Source of the DNA: Malus domestica
Lineage: Eukaryota > Streptophyta > Magnoliopsida > Rosales > Rosaceae
DNA length: 64,000 bases
Direction of reading: 5' to 3'
NCBI RefSeq assembly: GCF_042453785.1
Contig: NC_091661.1
Span: 26,155,501-26,219,500, forward strand
Below, piece by piece: positions 43,231-54,202 of this stretch. Numbering within the stretch: position 1 is the stretch's first letter; every line of letters begins with the position of its first letter. Made by a program: the position numbers and the translations under genes. A model generated the notes under the pieces. That model saw only the letters and a list, made by a program, of their open reading frames with translations. It was not told where the DNA came from and made no database searches.

Positions 43231-44105
43231 TCTAGAAAAAAATTAACATAATTCAATGTAATTGACTATATGTAATGTTATTTAGACAGAAAGTTAACTT
43301 AATTGTTGACACTTTCTAATATTGATAAGTCTCACATACCACAATCCATCTAATAAGAGAGCATTTTAGCAGGTAGTTAGTGTGTTTATATATCATTATT
43401 ATTTTATATAGGTAATAGTTGATTATTAAGAGTTTATCACGAACGTTGTCCATGTTAGGGGCACTAAATTAATTAATCATATTTTAAGCACCTCATTTAG
43501 TATTTCTATTGGTCGGAAAACAAATTAATTATTATTACTCTTAATTATATATGCCACAATACCATCCCCAAATATCAAATATTGATATACGTATACGTAC
43601 ATTTACTGAGCTTATATATGTGTGTGTCAATACTCACCAAGGTCAGGAGAAAATTTTCAATGTGTCTGAAGTACAACCCCGGTACACCAAGTGTCAAATA
43701 TAATTGATTGAAAATTGTTATTTTCAAGTTTTCAACCAATTGTAGAATTACACTTTTGTATACCGGACCGAAACAAACTGAAAAATCTGTCCAAGGTCAT
43801 ATGACTGTATACCACATATTCTTTAATCAATTAACTATGTGCATGTTGAGTATATTATATAACAAAGGGTGTCACACAATACTATAATAACGCATGCATG
43901 CATCAAAAGGAATAACTTTGAACCTAATAATATTTTAAGTAATCTCAAAGTATATTTAATCTCCCTTTCATTTCTGCCAATTTGTGAGGCCCGCGAAGGC
44001 GATATGTTACCCGTCCTAACGCATTATGTATCGTATGATAGAAATGTGGGGCAACATTCCAATGATTTTATAGCTCAAAGGTTTTTCATTTTTATCGTAA
44101 ACAAT
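43231..44105. other. Intergenic DNA
   Basis: AT-rich, with no gene or bounded element recognised. Confidence 0.5.
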
Positions 44106-44110
44106 ATAAT

Positions 44111-44810
44111 TGTTGGAGTTTTGAGCTCCTTTAAGTCCCACATTGGGGAACTCAAGGGAACTTGAAGTTCTTATATTAATTTAGTCTCCTTTATTAGTGA
44201 TTAGGTGTTGGACCATTTGGAATGGGGATTGAGGCTTTGACGACTAATTTAGGCTTGATGATTATACCATAATATTAATATTTATTAATCAAGACAAGGG
44301 CCATGAGATCATTAATTTTATATTTTAATTAAGTTTTAATTAAAATTAATTAAAAACGTTTTGATTAATAGACACAACTCTTGTGTAGCTTCAGATACAC
44401 CCACAAAGTATTTGAAGAGGTATGAAAGAGCCTATATAACTGGAGTCTCATTTCCATCATAGATCATTTTTTTTCTTCCTCCTTTTCTTCTATACAAACT
44501 TTCTAGAAAGTAAACGAACAAAACAATTCGCTAGAATTCTATAATCCAATGCGGGTTGTAGAATTAGGTAATTGTATCCTGGTCTAACAGACGTTGTAGA
44601 ACCACAAGCACAAGAGTGGAATGAAAATAATGTTCGAAAGACATAACTTTTGCGCTAGCCTCTACCTTTGATTCATTCAAGTTAGTATCATTTTATTTAT
44701 GTATTTATTATGTAATTTCATTCTGTATTGCAATTATTTTTTAGTAATAAAGTATAAGTATTTCAAGTTCTGTATTTCAGTTATTTTTGTTTCTAAATTG
44801 TTCTCCAACA
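44111..44810 (+). mobile_element. Solo LTR, 700 bp (TSD ATAAT)
   Basis: It begins TGTTGGAG and ends CTCCAACA, a perfect 8-bp inverted repeat, and is flanked by the exact 5-bp duplication ATAAT (44106-44110 and 44811-44815). CCTATATAACTGG near 44433 may be its TATA box, which favours the plus orientation. There is no internal domain, so it is a solo LTR. Confidence 0.88.
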
Positions 44811-44815
44811 ATAAT

Positions 44816-45000
44816 ATTCCTAGTTACATCAAGAGAAAGGAAAAAGTTTAAATGCGGAACACTGTAAGTTGAAGAAGAAGTTCAGATTCACTGGGACAAT
44901 CCACCATATTCTTAGTTACATGAAGAGAAATGAAAAGGTTTGAATGCAAAACGCTGTAATAAGTTGAAGAAGAAGTTCATATCCACAAGGACAATTCACC
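44816..45000. repeat. Two-copy tandem duplication of about 93 bp
   Basis: Units at about 44818-44909 and 44910-45000 share TTAGTTACAT, AAGAGAAA and AGTTGAAGAAGAAGTTCA, followed by GGACAAT and CACCA, with scattered substitutions. Function unknown. Confidence 0.75.
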
Positions 45001-45259
45001 ACTTGCATAACTCGAATTTTCAAGAGTGTCTATCTTTTCAACCAGTTACCAAAGTCATGCCTTTCACATTCTTTCGTCAATATTGCTTGTAGGGTTGGTA
45101 GTGAAGTTTGAATACAAAAATAGACTGGAAACTCAGGAATTACAAGCATATTAATAATGATTTGGCTCCCTGAATTGCAACATTAAGATTGGACGGAAAA
45201 TATAGGATAGGAAATAGGAAGAAAAAAGATGTAACGATCGATATATATTCAATATTCAG

Positions 45260-46595
45260 AGGACTTTGGTAATAAGTCTTCAAATAAAGTAAATTATAAG
45301 CATAACAACAAAAATCCAACTAGCTTGTTAAATTCTGAGAACATAATCTAAGAATCTTGCTAATTAACTAACTAGGGCAACCGCATAAAAACCAAGGAAC
45401 AAACAGCCAAATAAGAAAAAACACACAAAAACATGTAGACTGCAGGCACTCATGCAGTCATGCAGTGTGTATATCTATATGGTATATGGGTGAACTGCCG
45501 AATTAGTCTCTGAATTAACACTTAAGTGAAAATTAGGTTCCTAAATTATTTTTTGGGTAAAATAAGTCCTTAAATTCATTAAAAACTGCTAATTTCATCT
45601 TTAAATTAATACTCAAAGCTATTTTATCTAATTTTTCGTCAACTTAAGTCACATAACACATTTTAAAGGATATAGCCAACATTTTCTTGCCTATAAGCCC
45701 ATGATGTTGCATATAGGTTGCGAATCTAACGACTAATCTACCCTTCAAAGTTAACTTCATACACCATTTATTTGAAGAAAATAAGTCCTTAAACAATGAA
45801 AAACTACTTATCTACTCTCTAAAATGGATCACATGCAAGTCACGTAACTTAAATTGACGAAATATTGGATAGATCATAGCTTCGAACCTAATACTAGAGA
45901 TGTAATTGACATATTTTATTAGTTTGGAGACTGATTTTTCCAAAACAAAAAAAAAAAAGTTAGAGACCTAATTTTCACTGAGATGATAATTTAGAGACTA
46001 AATAGGCAGTTCATCGATAATTTAGAGACTAAATAGGCAGTTCACCATATATATGTCTTACTCTTAATCTTAAGGTGTTCACTTGTGAACTCGCAAGAGC
46101 AGACCATTTGCAGTATCCACTTATTCATAAGCACTTCCAAAGAGCATTCCCATTCGAAATTAACAAAACCCATAATATATCGATCGAAAAACTAATGGCA
46201 CTTGTTCATAAGCACTTCCAAAGAGCCTCAAATTGTTTCACAAAGCCTAAACCCCAAACCAGAACATGCATGTATTGCTTGTCATCTACACAGTCAGATG
46301 ATATTGCTTATAACCTCTAGGCGGCCGTATTTGTAGGGACAACAACCCCAGCAGCTCCTACGGAGCTTCCGAATGACAGAAGGAACTTCGGTAATGAAAA
46401 GTTATAGTACTCGTTCTCCGTCTATTTTGCCATGTTTCCGGCACCTGCATGAATATGCCTATGGACCCCATGTTCTTTTAGCCAGCCAACTGGAATGGAA
46501 GATCAAATGAAAGGACGTCTTTATAAGCCGAAACAACAAAATCTCCTCCAATAGAGTCTCTTCCAAAGGAATATGAATAATTCTCTTCATAGGCT
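45260..46595 (-). pseudogene. Partial duplicate of SAM50 (3' part), interrupted by a MITE
   Basis: The minus strand at about 46313-46595 matches exon 3 of the SAM50 gene at 48645-49157 at roughly 80% identity. It includes GRDSIGGDFVVSAYKD and FDLPFQLAG, followed by a stop where SAM50 has WLKEHG, and then frame loss. The block at about 45270-45450 resembles the SAM50 intron at about 48165-48310, in the same order and orientation. So a piece of SAM50 was duplicated about 3 kb away, and the MITE at 45489-46046 inserted later. Exons 1 and 2 are absent. Confidence 0.78.
45489..46046. mobile_element. MULE-like MITE within the SAM50 pseudogene
   Basis: The left end GGTGAACTGCCGAATTAGTC and the inverted right end GGTGAACTGCCTATTTAGTC form terminal repeats of about 60 bp. 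About 35 bp of the right terminus is tandemly duplicated. The flanks TGGTATATG and ATATATATG agree at six of nine positions, a possible decayed 9-bp duplication. Confidence 0.7.
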
Positions 46596-48082
46596 CCCGT
46601 CTGCATAACGACCGGAAATCGACCGGGCTGTTGGTGTCCACTAGAACACGACGGTCCTCTCGCGCTCTTGGCCGTACCATTTTCTCCAGCTCGGACATTG
46701 GGCATACCCTAAACCCTAAACTTTCCTTAAATACTGAGCTTCTGGTTTACAAACACTTATTTCAAATAAAATATTGTACCACTGGTGTGAACCTGCGGGA
46801 CGCTGGTGACTTCTCGCGTTTGGTGCTGCCTGCGTGAAGTTTTTAAGGCGCAAAAACCACTATCTGGTTGGATTATGAAAGTTCTTTTGCGCGGGATCTC
46901 CATTCTCTATTAGCATCCTTTGGTTTGTTTGTTTACGGGTTAAAAGGTTTGTTCGGACTGCTTTTGGAAAGAAAATGTTTTTGACAATAAAAAGCGTTTG
47001 TGGCTATGTTTACCAGATTTATTTAAAAGTGAAAATGAGTCGCCGTTTAGTACTACAGCCTAGTAGTATTTCACTTCACTTGTAAGTGAGAGGTCTTATG
47101 TTCGATTCTCACTAAGGGCAAATTTGAACCACATTATTACTAATTGACTCTAGTTGTCTGCTGTGGTGGTGCAGACTGCAGATGCGGCGGGCTCCTTTTT
47201 CTAATCGACGTAAACAGAGGCATGGTCTTTCTCCCTCCCCTATTTCTGATCCTACCCGATTCTCTTTAAGGTGTCATTTTATTTTTCATCATCTAAATTC
47301 TAAAGCCCCATTAAGATAAGAGAATTACAATGGATAAAACATTAGAAAAAGCCCAAACCAAAAAATTTGTCATCTAAATTCTAAATTTCGACTACACCCT
47401 TTCAAAAATTCCTCCGTCCAAATGACCCGAAAACCCTAACACGCCACAAGGCAAAAATGTAACTGCAAAATCATCCAGACGCAGGAATTTCCAAAAGGGT
47501 GTAGTCAAAATTGCCACATGACATAAAACGACATGAAGTGAAAGAGAAAGTTGCAAAGGGCTCCGAGAACATTTCTGAGTTTGATCCCCTGTAAAAGAGA
47601 AAAAAGAAGAGAGTTGCTCAGTCTCCGGGCAAAGGGTTTCGTTGCAATGAAACATAATTCTGTTCCTAAATTGTTTCCGTGACAAGCAGCAGAAGATACG
47701 ATATACATACAGGCGAGAAATAAATGGTATGAAAATATTCATTGGAATAATATGACAATTCCAGGATTTTCTCAACAGTTTTAATCACCATCACCATGTT
47801 TATATGTTCCAGCACCGGAAATCTCATGTTATTTTTCTCCGTATGTGCATCTTCAAGCACCATGCTTCCTCAAATCTTAGTCTAAACTTTAGACTCTAAA
47901 GTTGAAAGTACAAAACAAAAAACTTGTATCGATGTCTGAACTAAGATTCTAAGAAAATAAGCAGGGCTGTCAATCCGAAAGGAGGAAAAAAACCTCAGGT
48001 ACCTCAAACGACGCTCTCTTTATGTCGCCCTCAAGTTTAGCCGAACATCAAATATCACAAGAAAAAAACAAATTCCCAGATT
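46596..48082. other. Spacer between the SAM50 pseudogene and SAM50
   Basis: Mixed sequence with short frames only. About 46596-46740 carries CG-rich sequence of unknown origin. A SINE-like segment is noted at 47040-47145. The part next to 48082 should be SAM50 3' untranslated region. Confidence 0.45.
47040..47145 (+). repeat. tRNA-derived SINE-like fragment
   Basis: Contains CACTTCACTTGTAAGTGAGA followed by GGTCTTATGTTCGATTCTC, a B-box-like motif, as in tRNA-related plant SINEs. A clear A box, poly-A tail and target duplication were not found. Confidence 0.4.
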
Positions 48083-51000
48083 CTATGACGGAGCTGAGAT
48101 GCTGAAGCGAAAGCCAGTCTTCCCACGGTCATGCTCAAATTGCTTCAGTATATAGTAGTAGTTGCACTGACAACAAAAGAACGAGCTCGTTAAACCCTGA
48201 GATCATAGGGATCTTGCTAACCAGGCAACCAAATAGAAAGTATGAACCAAACACATATACGAACTCAGGGAAAAACAACACACATACACAAATGAAAACA
48301 GGCATGCATCACATGTATACCCTACAGAGGAGTTTAACTGATGAGACTTGTACAAGAACAGATTATTTACAAAATCCATTTAAACAATTTTCCAAAGATT
48401 TCAGAAGCCTTCCTGACTCGAAATTACCGTGTCATAAAATTAGATTGTTTTCCCAGAACAGCAGCAACCCAGTATATAAGCAGATAAGACCATGAAAGAA
48501 AACCCTTTTGAAGAAAGAGGATCCTTATGCTCATTACTGCATGCAATCTATCTTCATATAATACATATCACGGATGCAAGAATTATATGTACCATGAATT
48601 TCCTTTCTTAAATTTTTACTTCAAAATCAGATTAAATAGCTAACCTCTAGGCGGAAGAATTTGGTAGGGACAACAATCCCTGCTCCCACAGAACTTCGAA
48701 ATGACTGAAGGAACTTCGGGGCAGAAAAGTTTTGGAACTCATTCTCCGTCAATTTTGCCAGATTCCCCGCACCTGCGAAAATATGACCGTGCACTCCATG
48801 TTCTTTTAACCAGCGAAGTGGAAGATCAAATGAAATGTCTGCAAATGCAGAAACAGCAAGATCTCCTCCAATAGAATCTCTTCCAGGGGATTCTGAATTC
48901 TCCTGATTAGAATTATCTCCAACATGCCTTCTTGGTTCAGTGGGGCCTAGTCCCCTTGTCTTGAATCCCCACACTGTCGTAGGGCCCCCCACAGAGCAAA
49001 CTGGAGAGAAATCACCACCCAGGAAGAACCGCTCTGGAAGGGATGAGGGCTTGTTCAAGAATCCACACCCCCATGGAAAAATAACTCCAGCGGAGATCCC
49101 AAAATTAAGTGCAGCATGATAAAATCCTAATGGAACTGCATAACGAATATCAAACTCCTGCAGCATACAGTAAGAGAAGAAAGTTAATAAGTTTAATAGC
49201 AAATAGGTCTAGAGAATAAGTGGAAAGGGGGTAAAAATCAATCCTTAATTTGGTTCTTAACAAAACCCATATTTAGCCATAAACATAGATCAACTGATTT
49301 AAGCAAAAGGCCATATATCCAATAAGAAGTTGCCACTTTTCACTACCTTGAATCAGGCCACAAGATAACAATGCACACAATTTACTACAGGACAAAGAAA
49401 GCTTCATAACAGACTTTCAGATTTTGAAAATCACTAATTAGCAAACAATCATATTGGTTTTGTCAATTTCCAAAAACAGGGTAGAGAAAAGAATGGTCTT
49501 GTTGTTTTTCTTTCATGTTCCTCTTCTAATTATGCGTAGTTAAGAGTGTCAGTAATATGCAAGAAAATGAACAAGTTGTATCTGAATAATGTATCAAGTC
49601 CACAACATGAGCAGTTAAGAGGGTCAGTAATATGCAAGAAAATGAACAGGTTGTATCTAAGATGGCCTACTAGAAAAAAGCAGTCATGGTTGTTATTCAA
49701 GAATATGAAATAGAAGAATCGTTCCAGATCAGAAATATTAGAAACATCTCATTATGCAATGACAATCCTAGGAAACGTTCTATCATTAGTAACCTAATTA
49801 TCTAAACATGAAAGTATGGTTAAAACATTTATAGATCTCTTAAGCAGGTGGGTATACGAATGACAATCAAAAGCATTTAACATGAAAGACATATATACAT
49901 AAATTTATATTTTTCGCTTTCCCTTCATCAGTTCGGCTTAAAAAGAAACTAAAATAAAAAAGATAACCAAAATAAAGAAGAGAAGGTGTACTAAACCTGA
50001 CGCAAAAACCTCGTGCTTCGATGATCAGGTGCAATGCCACCAATATGACTTGTAGAAACAAATGAGTAACCTTGAGTTGGCCTCAAAGGTGAATTTCTCC
50101 TATCAATCTTAAATGTGTATTTGATTGAAGAAAGTAATCCATGGCCGAGCTGCCTTCTTATTGACCTCGAGGCCAATTGTGATGGGTCTGCTAGCGTTCG
50201 CCAACCCAGGTTGTATGCCAAATCATGGTGTTTTGATGAAATCAGTCCAAGAGAGAGCCCCATCATGCGCTCTTTATAAGAAGAGAACTCCATCCAATCT
50301 TGGGAAAGCAGGAATGCTCGTGCCATCACTGGAGTTACAAACCCTTTGAACCTGGGCAAAAACAGGCCAGCACTTAACTCCGACGTTTGGTTGGGCCCAT
50401 ACGCCAAAGAACTATCCCATAAATCCCCATATCCGAGCAGATTTTTGAACTTAAGCGTTCCTTCAGCAGTCCATGACCTAGCCTACAAAAACATTACACG
50501 TAAGACACGACGGATACCATGCTTATGCATCTGTTCACAATTAAGAAATAAGAGAACACAACATATTAGGCATTTTAGCTCCCACATTTCATTCATCACT
50601 TAACCACGCCTCCTAGTTTCATAATATCATGATCCTTCGGAGCGAAAAAAACTGGCAGCAGCAGATATGGATAGGTTTTACTAGTATATTGGTATCGATG
50701 TGGGATTTAAAATTTTCAACACATGCCATCTATTTCACGCCCATATGTGCAAGTAATTAATACAATCCAGATTTCCATTTCCTCCAATTTCTCAGCAACC
50801 AAACAGTCTGTAGTTATTCTACGTACTAAACCCTAATCTCACCAATTCAGCAAACCAAACCAATATATACAAATACACGAAACTTATAGTAACAGAGAAT
50901 GTACCGCTGGCTTCGTGTAAGCACCGATTTCGCCAGAAATTGGACTCTTAGTTTCGACGACCTCCACAATAACATTGGTAGTTCCAGGCAGCTCCGGCGG

Positions 51001-51441
51001 GCCAGAATCGAGCGTGATCCGAACCGCATCGAATATTTCAAGCTTCTGAAGCTTCGCATTTGCAATTGCGGCGGCCTCGAGCAGCTCTTGCATGGTGGCG
51101 GCCTTCTTAATCTCCGCCAGCTCGGCCTCGATCAAATGCTCCTTCGTCTTCGTATTTCCCTTGATCAGAACGTCGTGGACCCTCAGATCGACCCGCTCGG
51201 TCGACATCCGACGGACCATTTTCTCTAGCTTGGACTTCTCCGCACGCAACTGGGCCTCCTGGGAGAGGGGATTTCGCGGCAGAGGTGGCTCCTCCTCCTC
51301 GTCTTCGTCTTCTTCTTCGTCCATTTCGTCATCGATTTCGTCGGGTTCGGGCTCGTCGTCTACGGTGCCGTTGACATTGGAGGGAGTTTGCTCGTCGCGG
51401 TCGTCGTTAGCGTTTTGAGTTTCGGCGTCGGATTTTTCCAT
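48083..51441 (-). CDS. SAM50: SAM50/Tob55, mitochondrial outer-membrane beta-barrel assembly protein
   Basis: Four exons (50905-51441, 49997-50482, 48645-49157, 48083-48166) with GT-AG introns encode about 539 residues, the expected plant size. Residues about 30-52 are a run of Glu/Asp. A POTRA domain follows (about 70-175: VHDVLIKGNTKTKEHLIEAE, NAKLQKLEIFDAVRITLDSG). The rest is an Omp85/bacterial surface antigen beta-barrel (about 185-539) with GYGDLWDSSLAYG, LRPTQGYSF and FFLGGDFSPV. It ends FRFSISAPS. The protein inserts beta-barrel proteins such as TOM40 and VDAC into the mitochondrial outer membrane. One POTRA and no plastid leader favour SAM50 over plastid OEP80. It matches At5g05520/At3g11070 from memory. 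Intact and divergent from the BMF3-like gene, 577 bp apart. Confidence 0.92.
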
Positions 51442-52018
51442 GGGAGAGAGATTAGGGAAGGTGGAGGGCGGCGGTTTGGGAAAAGGAGTACAACGAGCGG
51501 CGGCGGTGATGAATTTTGAAGGCCACTCAGCAGTGACTTGCTGCAGTGGGTGTGATTGTGTGAAGGCCTGCTCTCTTTTTGTTGGGCTTTCGCGGGTCGG
51601 AACATTTCTTTTTTTTTTTTTTTTTGTTAAAGTTTTATTTTATTTTTCTAAGGATAAATTTAAAGCGTATATCTCATTTTCCGTCTAAAATAATAAGGTC
51701 TAACGATAATCATTTAAACGGACATTAAGTCTAATGATATTTTTCATCATAATCATAAGGAATACTTTTCTACTTATTAATATTATGTCTTATGTCGATG
51801 AAATATTAACTTTACCGTCAACTCATATTACAAGACATGAACAGTATCACCGCCAAGCTCTAAAATATCTGTCACAGAATCTATACCAAAAAAAAAAAAA
51901 ATCCAACTCCATATAAATTGGAGTTGCGCGCAACGGCTCCTCCCTTATTTCGAAAATTCAAATAAAACCTCCCTCCCCCTCCTCCACCTTCACCTCCACC
52001 TCCACCACCGTTACCACC
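51442..52018. promoter_or_regulatory. Shared intergenic promoter region of SAM50 and the BMF3-like gene
   Basis: The 577 bp between the two divergent start codons must hold both promoters. The left part is GC-rich (SAM50 leader) and the middle is AT-rich with poly-T/A runs. No clear TATA box was picked for either gene. CCTCCACCTTCACC repeats precede the BMF3 ATG. Confidence 0.6.
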
Positions 52019-52848
52019 ATGTCCAACAACGATCTTCTCACCTCCTTAATCTCCGACATCAAAACCTACTCCGGCAAAGACCCTCTTCTTCCATGGCTAA
52101 GGTACCCTCTCGCCACCTCCATCTCTTCCTCTCTATCAGTTACCGTTTTATTGTTTAACCCATTTGATTTCACAATGTGGTTGCAGAGGGATTCGAAAAA
52201 TGAACGACTCACTCCCACCTCGCACTCTGAAGGAGAAGCTCCCTCGCTTCTTGCAGAAATGCGCGCAGACATTCGAGTCTGATCGGCGATACCGAAAAGA
52301 CTTGCGCTACATTCGAGTTTGGTTGAAGTTGGTAACTTTTCTACCCCTGTCTTTGTGATTGCGACTTCTGGGTATTTTGGATTTTGATTGATTCATAGCT
52401 ACTGTTTGGTTGCTGAGAAAATTGAGGGAAATATATGAAATGGGTTCGATTCGGTTTTTCCAATTCTTGATCTTTGGTTTGTGGAGTAGATGGATTTTGT
52501 CGATGATCCAAGAGCTTTGTTGAGAACAATGGTGGTGAATCAAATCGGGACAAAGCACTCCTTGTTCTACCGGGCATATGCTCTCTACTATGAAAAGAAC
52601 AAGAAATTTGAGGAGGCTGAGAAGATGTACCACTTGGGAGTGCAAAAGTAAGTTTTCAGCATTTTCCCTTTCTCATTGAATCTATCGTGATGCTCTCAAT
52701 TTCTGGAGGAAGTAAAATTATACCTGATTCGTTTCTGTTTCGTAGCGTTGGGTATGTTGTTTAGCTAATTTGTAGCTTCGATGCCAATTTGCAATCCAAA
52801 TTTGTAGTATACGTCGCGAATTTGAGCAATAATGACCGTAATATGAAT

Positions 52849-53559
52849 TGTGGAGCCAAAAATATTCGTTAGGCGACACGTGGATTTTTGAACAAAAGAG
52901 GACAAAAATACCCTCGAAGCATACAAGGATTCCTACGCGCGAGCAGTGGGCAATCATCTTTCAATCAAGTCAAAAGTGCCCAAAAAAGGTAACAATTAAA
53001 AACTTCTCTCATCAAATCTTTTCTATAAGGTATTTCCCAAAACCTAGTATTTTCTATTTCATTATTTAGCTAATCAATTAGCTAAATAATATAAACCTAC
53101 CATATCTCCTAAAATCACCCAATTAATAGCCCAAAACCAGCCTCCACTATTCACATCCTCATCTTTCCCATTTTCCTTATTAAAATAATCATTCATTTTT
53201 ATAACCACCCATTTATTATTTTCATATTTAATTAGCCAATAAATTGGCAAATTAAACATGAAATTAACCCCCACAAAAACCCTATGGCTGGCTACTATTA
53301 TTCAAAATAGGGCAAACCCTAACTCTATAAATAAACACATATTCTCACCAAAAATTCATTCCAAACCTCTTGCAAAAATTCCAAAACACTCTAAACACTA
53401 TTTCTCTCTAAATTTCTAACTTTGGCATCGGAGGTTCTTCGGCCAAAGCCCCCCCCATTCATCGTGGGCGCGTGAGGCTTTTGGCCTTAACCTAAGGTGC
53501 TAGTTGTTTTGTAGGTGCAAAATCGTCCAAGATCGAAGAGGAGAAAATTTGCATCCACA
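52849..53559 (+). mobile_element. Solo LTR in intron 3 of the BMF3-like gene (TSD TGAAT)
   Basis: A 711-bp LTR from TGTGGAGCC to GCATCCACA, flanked by the exact 5-bp duplication TGAAT (52844-52848 and 53560-53564). It has a TATA-like TCTATAAATAAACAC near 53323 and CGGAGGTTCTTCGGCC near 53427. Internal coding parts are missing. It makes up most of the 983-bp intron and has the same orientation as the gene. Confidence 0.88.
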
Positions 53560-54202
53560 TGAATGTTTCTGTGTATGTACATTTCTGACTTGAACCGCTG
53601 CTACATTACATCTTATTAACTGCCAAACAGCCTTGCAGAGCCCATTGGAGCGTTAGAGAAGTCATACGAGCAGTTCCTTCAACGCATGGAGAGACACAGG
53701 AGACACAGAAACCAGGTAGTTTATTAATCTTGTTTTTGGTGTATAGGGATTGTAGTTTGTGTTGTCAGCACTCCTTTTAACCGTAGAAAATTGTTGTGCA
53801 TCGCCAGGAAAAGAGGACGACCACGAAAAGGCCTCTGTTGGATCGGACTATCCCTCCAAATGGAGAAAGAAGCAAAGAAAATGCCTGCAGAATCGGGGCC
53901 AGGCCTATAGAATCCCAACATGATCCGTCTAGAAGTAAGCGTCAAGTGACTTCTGGAAGAGGGTCAGAGGAACCGAAGATGTTTGGCGGCGATGATACAG
54001 TTGTGGTGAAGTTTGTAGACACTGCCATTGTTGGAAAGTCTGAAGCGGAAGATGCGTGTCATCATGGATTGGTGGATCCTACTATAAACATGAAAGAGGC
54101 CATGAGCGCCATCAACGACATGTTTCGAGAGCCTATAGAAACGGCTCCCATTAGTAGAAGACCTCGCCAATCCCAACCAAAGAACAATAATGTGGACAGT
54201 GG

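Noticed and set aside
47040-47145. Possible tRNA gene (B-box-like TTCGATTC)
   Set aside because: No cloverleaf can be drawn and there is no clear A box; a SINE-like remnant is more likely.
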